A stretch of 64,000 nt of DNA, taken from NCBI GenBank assembly GCA_002440975.1, contig DJWN01000025.1, positions 7,137 through 71,136 on the forward strand. Direction: 5' to 3'. Origin of the DNA: Bacteroidales bacterium UBA6229 (GTDB taxonomy: Bacteria > Bacteroidota > Bacteroidia > Bacteroidales > F082). Both the position numbers and the translations under genes were made by a program. Position 1 is the stretch's first letter. The number at the start of each line of letters is the position of its first letter. A model generated the notes under the pieces. The model was given only the letters and a program-made list of their open reading frames with translations. It did not search any database and had not been told where the DNA came from. Shown here piece after piece: positions 10,275 to 18,007 of the stretch.

Positions 10275-11339
10275 CTATTCAGCAGTTTTTTGTCTCAAAG
10301 CATCCCAGCCCTGCGCTTGCAAGCTGATGTATTGATTGTCAGGTGTTATCATCACTTCTTCGCCTTCGCTGGCTGTCATATGTCCGATAATTGTAACACC
10401 CGGAATGGCTGTAATTTTGTCGTGTTCTTTTATTGGGGCCGTAAAAAGTAATTCATAATCTTCGCCACCATTTAAAGCCGCAATGGAAGGAATCATATTA
10501 AACTCCTCAGCCACACCTGCAGTGGTGATATCGATCGGGATTTTTTCTTCATAGATATGGCAACCCAGCTTCGACGCCTTGCAGAGGTGTTTTATTTCGG
10601 AGGCCAAACCATCCGAAATGTCAATCATCGAAGTGGGTTTGATACCGGCTTTTTGAAGGGCTTCGTTGATGTCGAGTCTTGCTTCGGGTTTCAACTGACG
10701 CTGAAGCACATAATCAAATCCTTGCAAATCAGGCTGTACGTCAGGATTGGCTTTAAAAGCGGCTTTCTCTCTTTCGAGCAAAAGCAGTCCCATATAGGCA
10801 CCTCCCAAATCACCACTCACGCAAATCAGATCGTTTTCGGAGGCTCCTTTACGATAACAAATATCTGCCGCTTTTGCTTTCCCCATAACGGTTACGGAAA
10901 GCATTAATCCGGAAAGACTGCTCGTGGTATCACCACCAACGAGATCTACCTTGTATTTTTCGCAGGCCAGTTTAATTCCAGCATAAATCTCTTCGATAGC
11001 CTCAAGTGAAAAACGGTTTGAAACAGCCAGACCTATAACAATTTGCGTTGGAATGGCATTCATGGCTGCCATGTCCGAAAAATTGACAATGGCGGCTTTG
11101 TAGCCCAGATGTTTTAAAGGGGTATAAGTGAGGTCAAAATGTACTCCCTCAACCAATAAATCGACAGAAACAAGGGTTTGAAATCCGTTGTGGTCAATCA
11201 CAGCTGCATCATCTCCAACGCCAAACTTGGTGCTTTCGTTCGCCAGTGAAATGCCTTTGGTGAGGTAATCAATAAGACCAAATTCTCCCAGGCTGCTGAT
11301 TTCTGTTCTTTGGGGCTGATCATTTAATAATTCGCTCAT
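10275..11339 (-). CDS. thiL: Thiamine-monophosphate kinase
   Basis: ThiL phosphorylates thiamine monophosphate with ATP to give thiamine diphosphate, the active cofactor. The 354 residues are near the family length. Visible motifs: GVGDDAAV near residue 42 (Mg-ATP binding), SVDLLVEGVHFDL, VGGDTTSS, the VSGDLGGAYMGLLLL segment, SMIDISDGLASEIKHL and NGGEDYELLFT. All are characteristic of the AIR-synthase-like ThiL/PurM fold. It starts 9 bases after the upstream TPR lipoprotein gene ends, so the two are probably cotranscribed. Confidence 0.96.
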   Translation of the reverse strand: MSELLNDQPQRTEISSLGEFGLIDYLTKGISLANESTKFGVGDDAAVIDHNGFQTLVSVDLLVEGVHFDLTYTPLKHLGYKAAIVNFSDMAAMNAIPTQIVIGLAVSNRFSLEAIEEIYAGIKLACEKYKVDLVGGDTTSSLSGLMLSVTVMGKAKAADICYRKGASENDLICVSGDLGGAYMGLLLLEREKAAFKANPDVQPDLQGFDYVLQRQLKPEARLDINEALQKAGIKPTSMIDISDGLASEIKHLCKASKLGCHIYEEKIPIDITTAGVAEEFNMIPSIAALNGGEDYELLFTAPIKEHDKITAIPGVTIIGHMTASEGEEVMITPDNQYISLQAQGWDALRQKTAE

Positions 11340-11348
11340 GGTATAATT

Positions 11349-12242
11349 TTATTGACTGAGTTTGCGGTATTTTTCTGCATTGGCGGCATCACCAAAACGG
11401 GCATAAATATTAGCGATATACAAAGCAAATCGTTTATTTTGTGTTTCTCTGTAAAGATTTTCGAACAAGGGAAGTGCTTTCTTAAAATCTGCTGTTGAAG
11501 CGTCCAACCCCTTCAGCATGATGTTGTACTGTTTGCGGGTTTTGTTGTTTTCATAATCCTGAACTTCTTTTTGATAACGGGCTTCAGCCTTATCATATAA
11601 TTGAATGGCTTGCCAACTTCTGGCCTCTGTATGTGTTGGGTTGAGACTGAGAAGTTGCAAAGCAATTTTATCCAGTCCTTCGGTTTGTTCGCTTTGTTGT
11701 TTTGCGTCAAAATAGGCAGTAAGCAAGTGTTCATCTTGTTGGGCTTGCGGATTGGGTGGCCACAAATCAATGGCTTTTTTCCATTGGGCAGTTTCGGTGT
11801 AGATTTCAAAAAGGCGGGTGCGCTCTGCTTTGGCTGCTTTGCTTTCAGGAAATTGTTGTTCCAACGGTTCCAAAACACCAGATTCTTTTGAAATATTTCC
11901 CTGCTCACGATACAGTTTTCCCAGTTTTTGGTAAACTTCCGGACTGGCGGTTTTGTGGTAAATCGCAAGTTTGTAATACGATTCAGCTTTATCTGAGAGG
12001 CCAAGTACTTCAGCTACTTCGGCAGCCTGTTCGTAGTGGTTTTTTTCGGCCACTGATCCCGAAGCCTCATCGGCAGCTATTAATTCTTCATATAATGAAA
12101 GTGATTCCTGTAGTTTGCCTTGTTCAAACGCCTGTTGTGCCTGCTGAGGTTTTGTAAGTTTATTTCCTGTACTACAGCTTGCAAGTAGCGTGATAGAAAC
12201 TAATATGAAAAACCATCTTTGAATTACTAATTGCATTGTCAT
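11349..12242 (-). CDS. TPR-repeat lipoprotein of unknown function
   Basis: A 297-residue protein beginning MTMQLVIQRW, with a lipoprotein signal ending LLASC at C23. A helical tetratricopeptide-type array follows (segments such as AFEQGKLQESLSLYEELIAAD, AESYYKLAIYHK and YQKLGKLYREQGNISKES). The open frame extends to 12326, but that extension has no signal sequence and would span the promoter box at 12259-12266, so 12242 or the ATG at 12236 is the real start. It is probably anchored in the periplasmic or outer membrane. TPR lipoproteins usually act as scaffolds in envelope complexes; no specific partner can be named. It is first in a unit with thiL and uvrC. Confidence 0.8.
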   Translation of the reverse strand: MTMQLVIQRWFFILVSITLLASCSTGNKLTKPQQAQQAFEQGKLQESLSLYEELIAADEASGSVAEKNHYEQAAEVAEVLGLSDKAESYYKLAIYHKTASPEVYQKLGKLYREQGNISKESGVLEPLEQQFPESKAAKAERTRLFEIYTETAQWKKAIDLWPPNPQAQQDEHLLTAYFDAKQQSEQTEGLDKIALQLLSLNPTHTEARSWQAIQLYDKAEARYQKEVQDYENNKTRKQYNIMLKGLDASTADFKKALPLFENLYRETQNKRFALYIANIYARFGDAANAEKYRKLSQ

Positions 12243-12258
12243 AATAGTTATGGGTTTG

Positions 12259-12266
12259 CAAAAGTA
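12259..12266 (-). promoter_or_regulatory. Probable -7 box of TPR lipoprotein-thiL-uvrC unit
   Basis: Read on the minus strand this is TACTTTTG, a perfect TAnnTTTG match 17 bases before the proposed start at 12242. It supports the shorter start. No -33 TTG is seen at 19-bp spacing. Confidence 0.45.
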
Positions 12267-12405
12267 CGGGTTTTTGTGTTTAACATCTTGCTGTGATTTG
12301 CGTTGGACATTTAATATACATTCCATTGATAGTCTTAAAGAGTATCAAGTTTAAACTTAGTTTAAAAGATGATTTGGCGGATAGTTTATCATATTGAGAT
12401 AAAAC

Positions 12406-12443
12406 AAAAAAGCTGTTTCAATTATTTATTAAAACAGCTTTTT
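12406..12443 (-). terminator. Intrinsic terminator after tRNA-CAU
   Basis: AAAAAGCTGTTT pairs with AAACAGCTTTTT across a 13-base A/T loop. On the minus strand the second arm runs into a T-rich tail. It lies 8 bases beyond the 3' end of the tRNA gene. Confidence 0.75.
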
Positions 12444-12450
12444 AATTTTG

Positions 12451-12524
12451 TGGGCCCACCAGGACTTGAACCTGGGACCTACTGATTATGAGTCAGTTGC
12501 TCTAACCAACTGAGCTATAGGCCC
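12451..12524 (-). tRNA. tRNA with CAU anticodon (Ile2 or elongator Met)
   Basis: A 74-nt cloverleaf on the minus strand. The acceptor stem is GGGCCTA/TGGGCCC with discriminator A; the D-loop TAGCTCAGTTGGTTAGAGC, the anticodon loop CTCATAA (CAT anticodon) and the T-arm GGTTCAAGTCC are all visible. No CCA is encoded. The CAU anticodon is shared by tRNA-Met and by tRNA-Ile2, whose wobble C is modified to lysidine by TilS. The sequence alone does not settle the identity, but the elongator-type D-arm excludes initiator tRNA. Confidence 0.95.
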
Positions 12525-12625
12525 TGAATTTGCATTTTTTTTATAGGAAAAAACACAGATTCCTTTTTTTTGAAGCTGCAAAGTTACATATTTGCTTCTT
12601 ATTTCTGCAACAAAAAATTTTCCTT

Positions 12626-13276
12626 ATGAAAAACTTCAAGGCTGTGAAAAATATCATTTTCGATTTTGGTGGTGTAGTGTTAGACATTGATCCGGTTCAA
12701 ACCTTGAACGAACTCAAAAAATTAGGTTTTAATGAAGTTGAACTACTCGAACAACCTGAATTTAAAGATCAGATCATGGGCAAGTTTGAGCGGGGCATTT
12801 TAACACCAGAAACTTTTCGAAACAAGATCAGAAATTTTTTGAAGCTCGATGCTAGTGATCAGCGTATTGACGATGCATGGAATGCTTTATTGCTCGATAT
12901 TCCAAAAGAGCGAATAAAAGTCATTGAGCAGGCAAAATCGCATTATAATATTTTTCTGTTGAGCAATTCGAATGAAATTCATTATGATGTGTATGTTAGA
13001 GATTTGCAACTCAGATTTGGCTATCGGGAATTTGATCAGCTTTTCCACAAAGCATATTTCTCATTCGATTTGCATCTAAGCAAGCCTAATCCGGAGATCT
13101 TTGAGTTTGTTTTGGATCAGCATAAGATGCTTCCCGAAGAAACTTTATTCATCGACGACACACTCGAACATATCGAATCGGCACGTAAGCTTGGCTTCCA
13201 GACCTATCACCTTGAAAAGCCTGTTCGATTAAGAGATTTATTTACGGATGGCAGGTTGAAGGAAGATCTGAAATAG
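12626..13276 (+). CDS. HAD-superfamily phosphatase (YihX-like)
   Basis: A 216-residue cytoplasmic HAD hydrolase that probably dephosphorylates a small metabolite. Motif I is IFDFGGVVLDID with the nucleophile Asp at D13; motif II is LLSNSNEIH, motif III the Lys of LSKPNPEIF, motif IV LFIDDTLEHIESA. The GGVVLDID form resembles E. coli YihX (alpha-glucose-1-phosphate phosphatase) more than beta-phosphoglucomutase, but the substrate cannot be assigned. The open frame extends 32 codons upstream towards the tRNA gene; ATG 12626 is preferred because it directly precedes motif I. The last 35 bases overlap the 3' end of the convergent dus gene. Confidence 0.85.
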   Translation: MKNFKAVKNIIFDFGGVVLDIDPVQTLNELKKLGFNEVELLEQPEFKDQIMGKFERGILTPETFRNKIRNFLKLDASDQRIDDAWNALLLDIPKERIKVIEQAKSHYNIFLLSNSNEIHYDVYVRDLQLRFGYREFDQLFHKAYFSFDLHLSKPNPEIFEFVLDQHKMLPEETLFIDDTLEHIESARKLGFQTYHLEKPVRLRDLFTDGRLKEDLK

Positions 13277-14288
13277 CATCGGTATCTGTTGCATGTTTTT
13301 CAAAATCAAATCCGTCATAATAGCCAATTATTTCATCCAGTAATGCAAACATGGGTGCTGCATCTTCAATCTGCATCATTTTTATTCTGAAGGCTTTGAA
13401 GTTAGGGTATCCTTTAAAATAGTCGCTCCAGTGCTTGCGCATTTCCATCAATGCCTGCCGTTCGCCTTTCCAGTCAATGGAACGTTCTAGTTGTATTTTA
13501 CTGATTCGAACCCGCTCGTGAATATCTGGTTTTTCAGGTAATACTCCCGTCTTCAGGTAATGTTTGATTTCATGAAAAATCCAGGGATTGCCATAACTTC
13601 CTCTTGCAACCATTAATCCATCCACGCCAAAGCTGTCCTTGAAAAATTTAGCAGATGGCCCGTCAATCACATCTCCATTGCCAAAAACAGGGATGTGCAT
13701 CCGTTGGTTTTCTTTCACCTTCCCGATTAAGGTCCAGTCGGCTGGCACACTGGAACGGGTGGTTCTGAGTCGTCCGTGAACAGTGAGTGCTTGTATGCCA
13801 ACATCCTGTAATTTTTCGGCAATCTCTACGATATCTTTTCTGTTTTCGTCATAACCCAGACGGGTTTTAACAGTTACCGGAAGTTTTACTGCTTTTACCA
13901 CAGCTTCAGTCATGGCAACCATTTTTGGGATATCATTCATAATACCCGAACCGGCTCCTTTTGAAGCCACTTTTTTTACCGGACAGCCAAAGTTGATGTC
14001 AATAATATCGGGTGAAACACTCTCGGCATAAAGTGCTGCCTTTACCATCGAATCAATGTCGTGGCCAAAAATCTGAATTCCTATTGGGCGTTCAAATTCA
14101 TTAAAATCCAGTTTTTTTACACTTTTAGCAGCATCTCTGATCAAACCTTCAGAAGATATAAATTCGGTGTACATGATATCGGCACCAAACATCTTGCACA
14201 CATACCTGAAAGGCGGGTCGCTCACATCTTCCATGGGCGCCAGTAAAACAGGGAATTCTTCAAGTTTAATATTACCGATTTTAATCAC
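13242..14288 (-). CDS. dusB: tRNA-dihydrouridine synthase, DusB type
   Basis: An FMN- and NADPH-dependent enzyme that reduces specific uridines in the tRNA D-loop. The TIM barrel starts with VLLAPMEDVSDPPFR and includes DINFGCPVKKVASKGAGSGIM (with the catalytic Cys), LTVHGRLRTT and VFGNGDV followed by GLMVARGSYGNPW. The frame continues upstream to 14456, but that part has no family similarity, covers the divergent promoter and overlaps the neighbouring gene start. The GTG at 14288 (MIKIGNIKLEEFP) gives a normal 348-residue protein. The 3' end overlaps the HAD gene by 35 bases in tail-to-tail orientation. Confidence 0.9.
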   Translation of the reverse strand: MIKIGNIKLEEFPVLLAPMEDVSDPPFRYVCKMFGADIMYTEFISSEGLIRDAAKSVKKLDFNEFERPIGIQIFGHDIDSMVKAALYAESVSPDIIDINFGCPVKKVASKGAGSGIMNDIPKMVAMTEAVVKAVKLPVTVKTRLGYDENRKDIVEIAEKLQDVGIQALTVHGRLRTTRSSVPADWTLIGKVKENQRMHIPVFGNGDVIDGPSAKFFKDSFGVDGLMVARGSYGNPWIFHEIKHYLKTGVLPEKPDIHERVRISKIQLERSIDWKGERQALMEMRKHWSDYFKGYPNFKAFRIKMMQIEDAAPMFALLDEIIGYYDGFDFEKHATDTDAISDLPSTCHP

Positions 14289-14327
14289 AGTATTCTTTTT
14301 GAATAATAATTGAGCCTGCAAAAATAC

Positions 14328-14335
14328 TAACTTTG
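14328..14335 (+). promoter_or_regulatory. Probable -7 box of CPBP protease gene
   Basis: TAACTTTG matches TAnnTTTG and lies 32 bases before the ATG at 14368, in the divergent gap with the dus gene. No -33 element is seen at the expected spacing. Confidence 0.4.
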
Positions 14336-14367
14336 CGCATTCTGGATATGAATCCCACATAAGCTGT

Positions 14368-15288
14368 ATGATGTTAGCTGTTTTTGAGCAGACTTCTTCT
14401 GCCTTTAAGTTGTTTATTTTGTTGGGCTTATTGCTCTTAGGTGCTTTGCTTGGCATGTTGACAGGTTTAGCACTGACTGCTATCTTTTACGGACTTCCTG
14501 TTGATATGCTTATACTCGATCAGGAAAGTACCCGGGAATTGCAAATTGCCCGTTTGATGCAGCTCAGTGGTCAGTTGGGCTTGTTTGTTTTTCCGCCCTT
14601 GTTCTACGCCTGGCTTACAAATAGCAGGCCCTTGCAATCGCTGGGTTTTAAAGGCTTAAAAAACACTGAAGTTGTATTATTTGGTGTTATCACCATGTTT
14701 GTAAGTTTGCCGCTGATACATTTTCTGGGAGAATGGAATAGTCAGTTGCACTTGCCTGAATCAATGGCTTCGTTGGAACAATGGATGCTTACTAAAGAAG
14801 AGCAGGCGGCGGAGTTGAGCGAGCGTTTTTTGCAGATTACTTCTATTTCAGGTTTGGCGTTTAATTTGTTTATGATGGCTGTGATTCCGGCTATTGGTGA
14901 GGAATTGGTGTTTAGAGGTGCGCTACAGCCCTTGTTGATTCGTTTGTTTAGGAATGCACACATCGGAATTATTTTGGCTTCACTTCTCTTCGGGTTGATG
15001 CATTTGCAATTCTATGGACTTTTGCCCCGTGTGGTTTTAGGGTTGTTTTTGGGGTATTATTTTTACTATTCCAGATCACTTTGGCTTCCGATTCTGATGC
15101 ATTTTGTAAATAATGGCACCGCAGTTATCGTTTACTATTTAAACCATAACGGATTTATCGATATAGAGATGGAGAACTTTGGTGCATCTGAAGCTATGTG
15201 GTTGGTTATTTTTAGTTTGCTGCTAGTTGTTGCAGGCATTGTTTATGCAAAACGGATATTTTTATCCACTACCAATGCAGTGAATTAA
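14368..15288 (+). CDS. CPBP-family intramembrane glutamic endopeptidase (Abi/Rce1-like)
   Basis: A 306-residue membrane protein with about eight hydrophobic helices. The CPBP/Rce1 catalytic motifs are present: EELVFRG with E178/E179 and R183, FGLMH with H212, and MHFVNNG with H245. Homologues include CAAX prenyl proteases and bacterial bacteriocin-immunity or maturation proteases; here the substrate is unknown. The start could be either of two adjacent ATGs (14368 or 14371). It is monocistronic and ends facing the ExbD operon across a hairpin. Confidence 0.88.
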   Translation: MMLAVFEQTSSAFKLFILLGLLLLGALLGMLTGLALTAIFYGLPVDMLILDQESTRELQIARLMQLSGQLGLFVFPPLFYAWLTNSRPLQSLGFKGLKNTEVVLFGVITMFVSLPLIHFLGEWNSQLHLPESMASLEQWMLTKEEQAAELSERFLQITSISGLAFNLFMMAVIPAIGEELVFRGALQPLLIRLFRNAHIGIILASLLFGLMHLQFYGLLPRVVLGLFLGYYFYYSRSLWLPILMHFVNNGTAVIVYYLNHNGFIDIEMENFGASEAMWLVIFSLLLVVAGIVYAKRIFLSTTNAVN

Positions 15289-15300
15289 CCCACTCAAAAC

Positions 15301-15331
15301 AAAAAAAGGCACTGATCTGGTCAATGCCTTT
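15301..15331. terminator. Bidirectional terminator between CPBP gene and exbD operon
   Basis: The stem AAAGGCACTGA/TCAATGCCTTT has one mismatch and a TCTGG loop. Seven A residues on the left become a T run on the minus strand, and the plus strand continues T-rich. It fits the ends of both convergent units. Confidence 0.7.
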
Positions 15332-15353
15332 CTTAATTCATTTTTGTCAGGTT

Positions 15354-15815
15354 TTAATTCTGACCTTTCAGAGTAGAGTAATTGATACGGAATGCACCGC
15401 TTTTTCGCAATTCTTGTTTTACATCGGTTACGATACCCATTTTGGTTTCGCTGTGGACTTTGAGCGAAGTTGTAAGGAAGTTACGGTCGGCTTCGTTACG
15501 GGCTTCGCGTTCGCGTGCAATAAATTCCGGAACATCTTCAACGCGGGCAAACTGATCATTGAGCTGAATACGTGATTCAGTGCCATAAAGAGTTGCATTT
15601 GTTGGTGGTCCCATATAAATATACATCACAAGAGATTTCTTATCCAGCTTTTGAACTTCTGTAGCTTGCGGCAGTCTTATTTTTACGCGTAAGGTAACCT
15701 CTCTCATCACGGTAGTAACCATAAAGAAAAACAACAACATAAAAATGATATCAGGCAATGAGGAAGTATTAATTGCCGGTGAACCTTTGCCTTTTTTTGT
15801 CTTGAATTTTGACAT
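15354..15815 (-). CDS. ExbD/TolR-family biopolymer transporter (second ExbD)
   Basis: A 153-residue inner-membrane protein with one N-terminal transmembrane helix (about 20-40). The helix carries the conserved protonatable aspartate in the segment TSSLPDIIFMLLFFFMV, followed by a periplasmic ExbD domain. With ExbB it forms the proton-driven motor for TonB-dependent uptake or a Tol-like function. It begins 1 base after the upstream exbD stop. Bacteroidota often carry two unequal ExbD proteins in one operon, as here. Confidence 0.92.
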   Translation of the reverse strand: MSKFKTKKGKGSPAINTSSLPDIIFMLLFFFMVTTVMREVTLRVKIRLPQATEVQKLDKKSLVMYIYMGPPTNATLYGTESRIQLNDQFARVEDVPEFIAREREARNEADRNFLTTSLKVHSETKMGIVTDVKQELRKSGAFRINYSTLKGQN

Positions 15816-15816
15816 A

Positions 15817-16395
15817 TTACCTATCTCCTATATCTTCGGGTTCAGCTTCACTAATACGCACAGGCACAGCTTCATTGATGGCTTTTATTTCATCCTCATT
15901 AATGAGACTGCTAAAACGGGTACCAAAATGTTTCTGTGCCATTTCATCCTTCAGTTCGTTAAAGGCTCTTGCCAGCTCATTTTGAACCATGATGTACATC
16001 TCATAAGATGTGCCCCGGTCATTTTTCAATGAAATAACGCCTTTACTGGTATGAATCTCGCCAAGCAGATCAATGGTTTTTAGTTCCGTTTCAGGGTAAT
16101 CCGGATTATCAGGATATACCGGAACCATAAACCTTTTGGCAACATCTTTTAAAGTTGAGATATCGCCGATTTTTCCATCAACCAAAAGGCGGTCATTTTT
16201 ATTTACCAGAACATTCAGGATGTTTCTTTCTTTAATCTTGATGTCTTCATCAGGGTTTTCAACCGGAGGAGGGAGCCGACGTGTAATACCGGTATCCACA
16301 TCCATAGTTGTTGTCACCAAAAAGAAAATCAACAAGAGGAATGCAATATCAGCCATTGAGCCCGCATTGATTTCGGGGGATGCTCTTCTAGCCAT
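15817..16395 (-). CDS. ExbD/TolR-family biopolymer transporter (first ExbD)
   Basis: A 192-residue ExbD paralogue. The N-terminal helix AGSMADIAFLLLIFFLVTT holds the conserved Asp of the proton path. The periplasmic part is longer than in the second copy and contains MYIMVQNELARAFNEL, typical of Bacteroidota ExbD. It follows the membrane-protein gene by 6 bases and precedes the second exbD by 1 base. The two copies differ in length and sequence, so they probably form a heteromer or serve distinct surfaces of the motor. Confidence 0.92.
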   Translation of the reverse strand: MARRASPEINAGSMADIAFLLLIFFLVTTTMDVDTGITRRLPPPVENPDEDIKIKERNILNVLVNKNDRLLVDGKIGDISTLKDVAKRFMVPVYPDNPDYPETELKTIDLLGEIHTSKGVISLKNDRGTSYEMYIMVQNELARAFNELKDEMAQKHFGTRFSSLINEDEIKAINEAVPVRISEAEPEDIGDR

Positions 16396-16401
16396 AATTG
16401 A

Positions 16402-16818
16402 TTATTTAAAGATTTTTAATACACTCGAGAATACAATTGCCAGCAAGGCAACGGCAAAAGCGATATAGGTAAAAATAATCCCCATACCTACATTGCGTGA
16501 GGTTTGTTCCGTGATCTTGAGTAGTTCCAGTTTCGTGTCGCTATAGGTATTTCCTGCGATGCTATAAGCAATAAAGCCTAATATGGCTACCACAACAAGA
16601 ATTACCAATAGCTTGATGGCATTCTTTGGAGCCAGGATAAGCCCATAAATTGGAGATGCAATAGCAATAACTACTCCAGAGATCATCAGTATGTAACTCC
16701 ACTGCAAAAACTTGGATGATTCAATTGATTCCATGTAGAACAGCACAGCCAATACTGCTGACACGGCCATCAACACATAAAGCACCCAGCTTACGTATTT
16801 TGATAGTTTGTCAACCAT
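16402..16818 (-). CDS. Uncharacterised four-helix membrane protein within the ExbB-ExbD operon
   Basis: A 138-residue protein with four predicted transmembrane helices (about 10-30, 37-60, 68-88 and 112-134) and almost no soluble domain. I do not recognise a named family. It lies 5 bases after exbB and 6 bases before exbD, so it is certainly cotranscribed and probably an accessory subunit or assembly factor of the ExbBD motor. This is inferred from position only. Confidence 0.75.
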   Translation of the reverse strand: MVDKLSKYVSWVLYVLMAVSAVLAVLFYMESIESSKFLQWSYILMISGVVIAIASPIYGLILAPKNAIKLLVILVVVAILGFIAYSIAGNTYSDTKLELLKITEQTSRNVGMGIIFTYIAFAVALLAIVFSSVLKIFK

Positions 16819-16823
16819 AGTTA

Positions 16824-17630
16824 TTATTTTTTGGTGTATTTGTTCATAATGTCAATAAAGGTAATGGAACTGTCTTCCATATCGTTTACCAGATTATCAA
16901 TTTTCGATACAATATAATTGTAGAAAATTTGAAGAATAATCGCTACGATAAGACCGAATACAGTAGTCAAAAGGGCTACTTTGATACCTGTTGCAACAAT
17001 CTGGGGAGAAATATCACCAGCGGCAGCAATGTCGTCAAAGGCCTGGATCATACCGATTACAGTACCCATAAAACCAAGCATAGGAGCCAGGGCGATAAAC
17101 AGAGAAATCCAGCTTACACCACTTTCCAGGCGGCCGGTGATAACTGAGCCATAGGAAACGATTGATTTTTCAACCTCTTCCACGCCCGAATCGTAGCGTA
17201 GCAAACCCTGATAGAAGATGCTGGCGACAGGACCGCGGGTGTTGCGGCAGATTTCTTTTGCTTTATCCACACCATCGCTATCGAGTGCTGATTCGATAGA
17301 AGTGAGCAATTTCTTGGTGTTGGTTGTGCTAAGCGTTAAATAGATTATTCTTTCAATGCTGATAGCAAGACCAAAAATGAGGGTGAGCAAAACAATACCC
17401 ATAAATTCCGGACCACCTTCGATGAATTTTTCTTTCAAAACTTCGTGAAAAGTTTGTGGTCTTTCTGGTTCTGCCTGCATTTCGACAGTTTCTGCTGCAA
17501 CAACTTCTTCTACCACTGCTGTGGTATCTTGTGTTGTAGTATCAGGGTCTGAATCCTGTGCAAACATGATTGTGCTGGCACCAAAGGTGATTATGCCTGC
17601 GATTGTTAGTAAAGCAATGATTTTTTTCAT
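16824..17630 (-). CDS. exbB: MotA/TolQ/ExbB proton channel protein
   Basis: A 268-residue inner-membrane channel subunit with a cleavable-looking N-terminal segment (1-24), an unusual Asp/Thr/Glu-rich stretch (25-60), then TM helices at about 77-97, 165-190 and 207-235. The family core SLFIALAPMLGFMGTVIGMIQAF is interrupted only by normal substitutions, and VALLTTVFGLIVAI is typical. It is the first gene of exbB-membrane protein-exbD-exbD, downstream of a near-consensus promoter. It energises TonB, Tol-like or other envelope processes. Confidence 0.93.
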   Translation of the reverse strand: MKKIIALLTIAGIITFGASTIMFAQDSDPDTTTQDTTAVVEEVVAAETVEMQAEPERPQTFHEVLKEKFIEGGPEFMGIVLLTLIFGLAISIERIIYLTLSTTNTKKLLTSIESALDSDGVDKAKEICRNTRGPVASIFYQGLLRYDSGVEEVEKSIVSYGSVITGRLESGVSWISLFIALAPMLGFMGTVIGMIQAFDDIAAAGDISPQIVATGIKVALLTTVFGLIVAIILQIFYNYIVSKIDNLVNDMEDSSITFIDIMNKYTKK

Positions 17631-17711
17631 AGTTAAAAATGATGTTGATTACTACTTTAAACTCCGTTTGAGTGGTTAATATTATTTTGGTTAAATAGAA
17701 TTCACGATCAA

Positions 17712-17741
17712 CAAAAGTATGAATAATATCAAAAAAAACAA
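17712..17741 (-). promoter_or_regulatory. Bacteroidota-type promoter of the exbB operon
   Basis: On the minus strand TTG (17741-17739), a 19-base spacer and TACTTTTG (17719-17712) match the -33/-7 consensus. The leader to the exbB start is about 75 bases. Confidence 0.65.
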
Positions 17742-17783
17742 GAGAACATTATGTGCTATTTGTATTTTAACCAAAAATTATTG

Positions 17784-17871
17784 CGGAGAGGGCGGGATTC
17801 GAACCCGCGATACCCTTTTGGAGTATACACACTTTCCAGGCGTGCGCCTTCAACCACTCGGCCACCTCTCC
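17784..17871 (-). tRNA. tRNA-Ser (GGA)
   Basis: An 88-nt class II tRNA. The acceptor stem is GGAGAGG/CCTCTCC with discriminator G; the D-arm is TGGCCGAGTGGTTGAAGGC, the anticodon loop CTGGAAA (anticodon GGA, reading UCC/UCU), followed by a long variable arm and T-arm GGTTCGAATCC. CCA is not encoded. Confidence 0.97.
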
Positions 17872-18007
17872 ATTGCCTCTACAGAACGATGTATTTTAGC
17901 GAAAGCTAAAAACAGAGGCCAAAATTACACTTTTTTTAAGATTACAGAAGGATTCTGCTTGCCTTATCTTTAGTTTTAATTCATTCTAAATTTCTGTTGA
18001 AAACAGG

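Noticed and set aside
12243..12326. N-terminal extension of the TPR lipoprotein
   Set aside because: Would bury the signal peptide and includes a -7 box.
12530..12625. Upstream extension of the HAD phosphatase
   Set aside because: Phe/Lys-rich noncoding-like leader beginning 5 bases from the tRNA gene; ATG 12626 directly precedes motif I.
14289..14456. N-terminal extension of the dus gene
   Set aside because: No family similarity; covers the divergent promoter and overlaps the CPBP start.
17719..17973. 84-codon plus-strand ORF
   Set aside because: Antisense to tRNA-Ser and built from its sequence.
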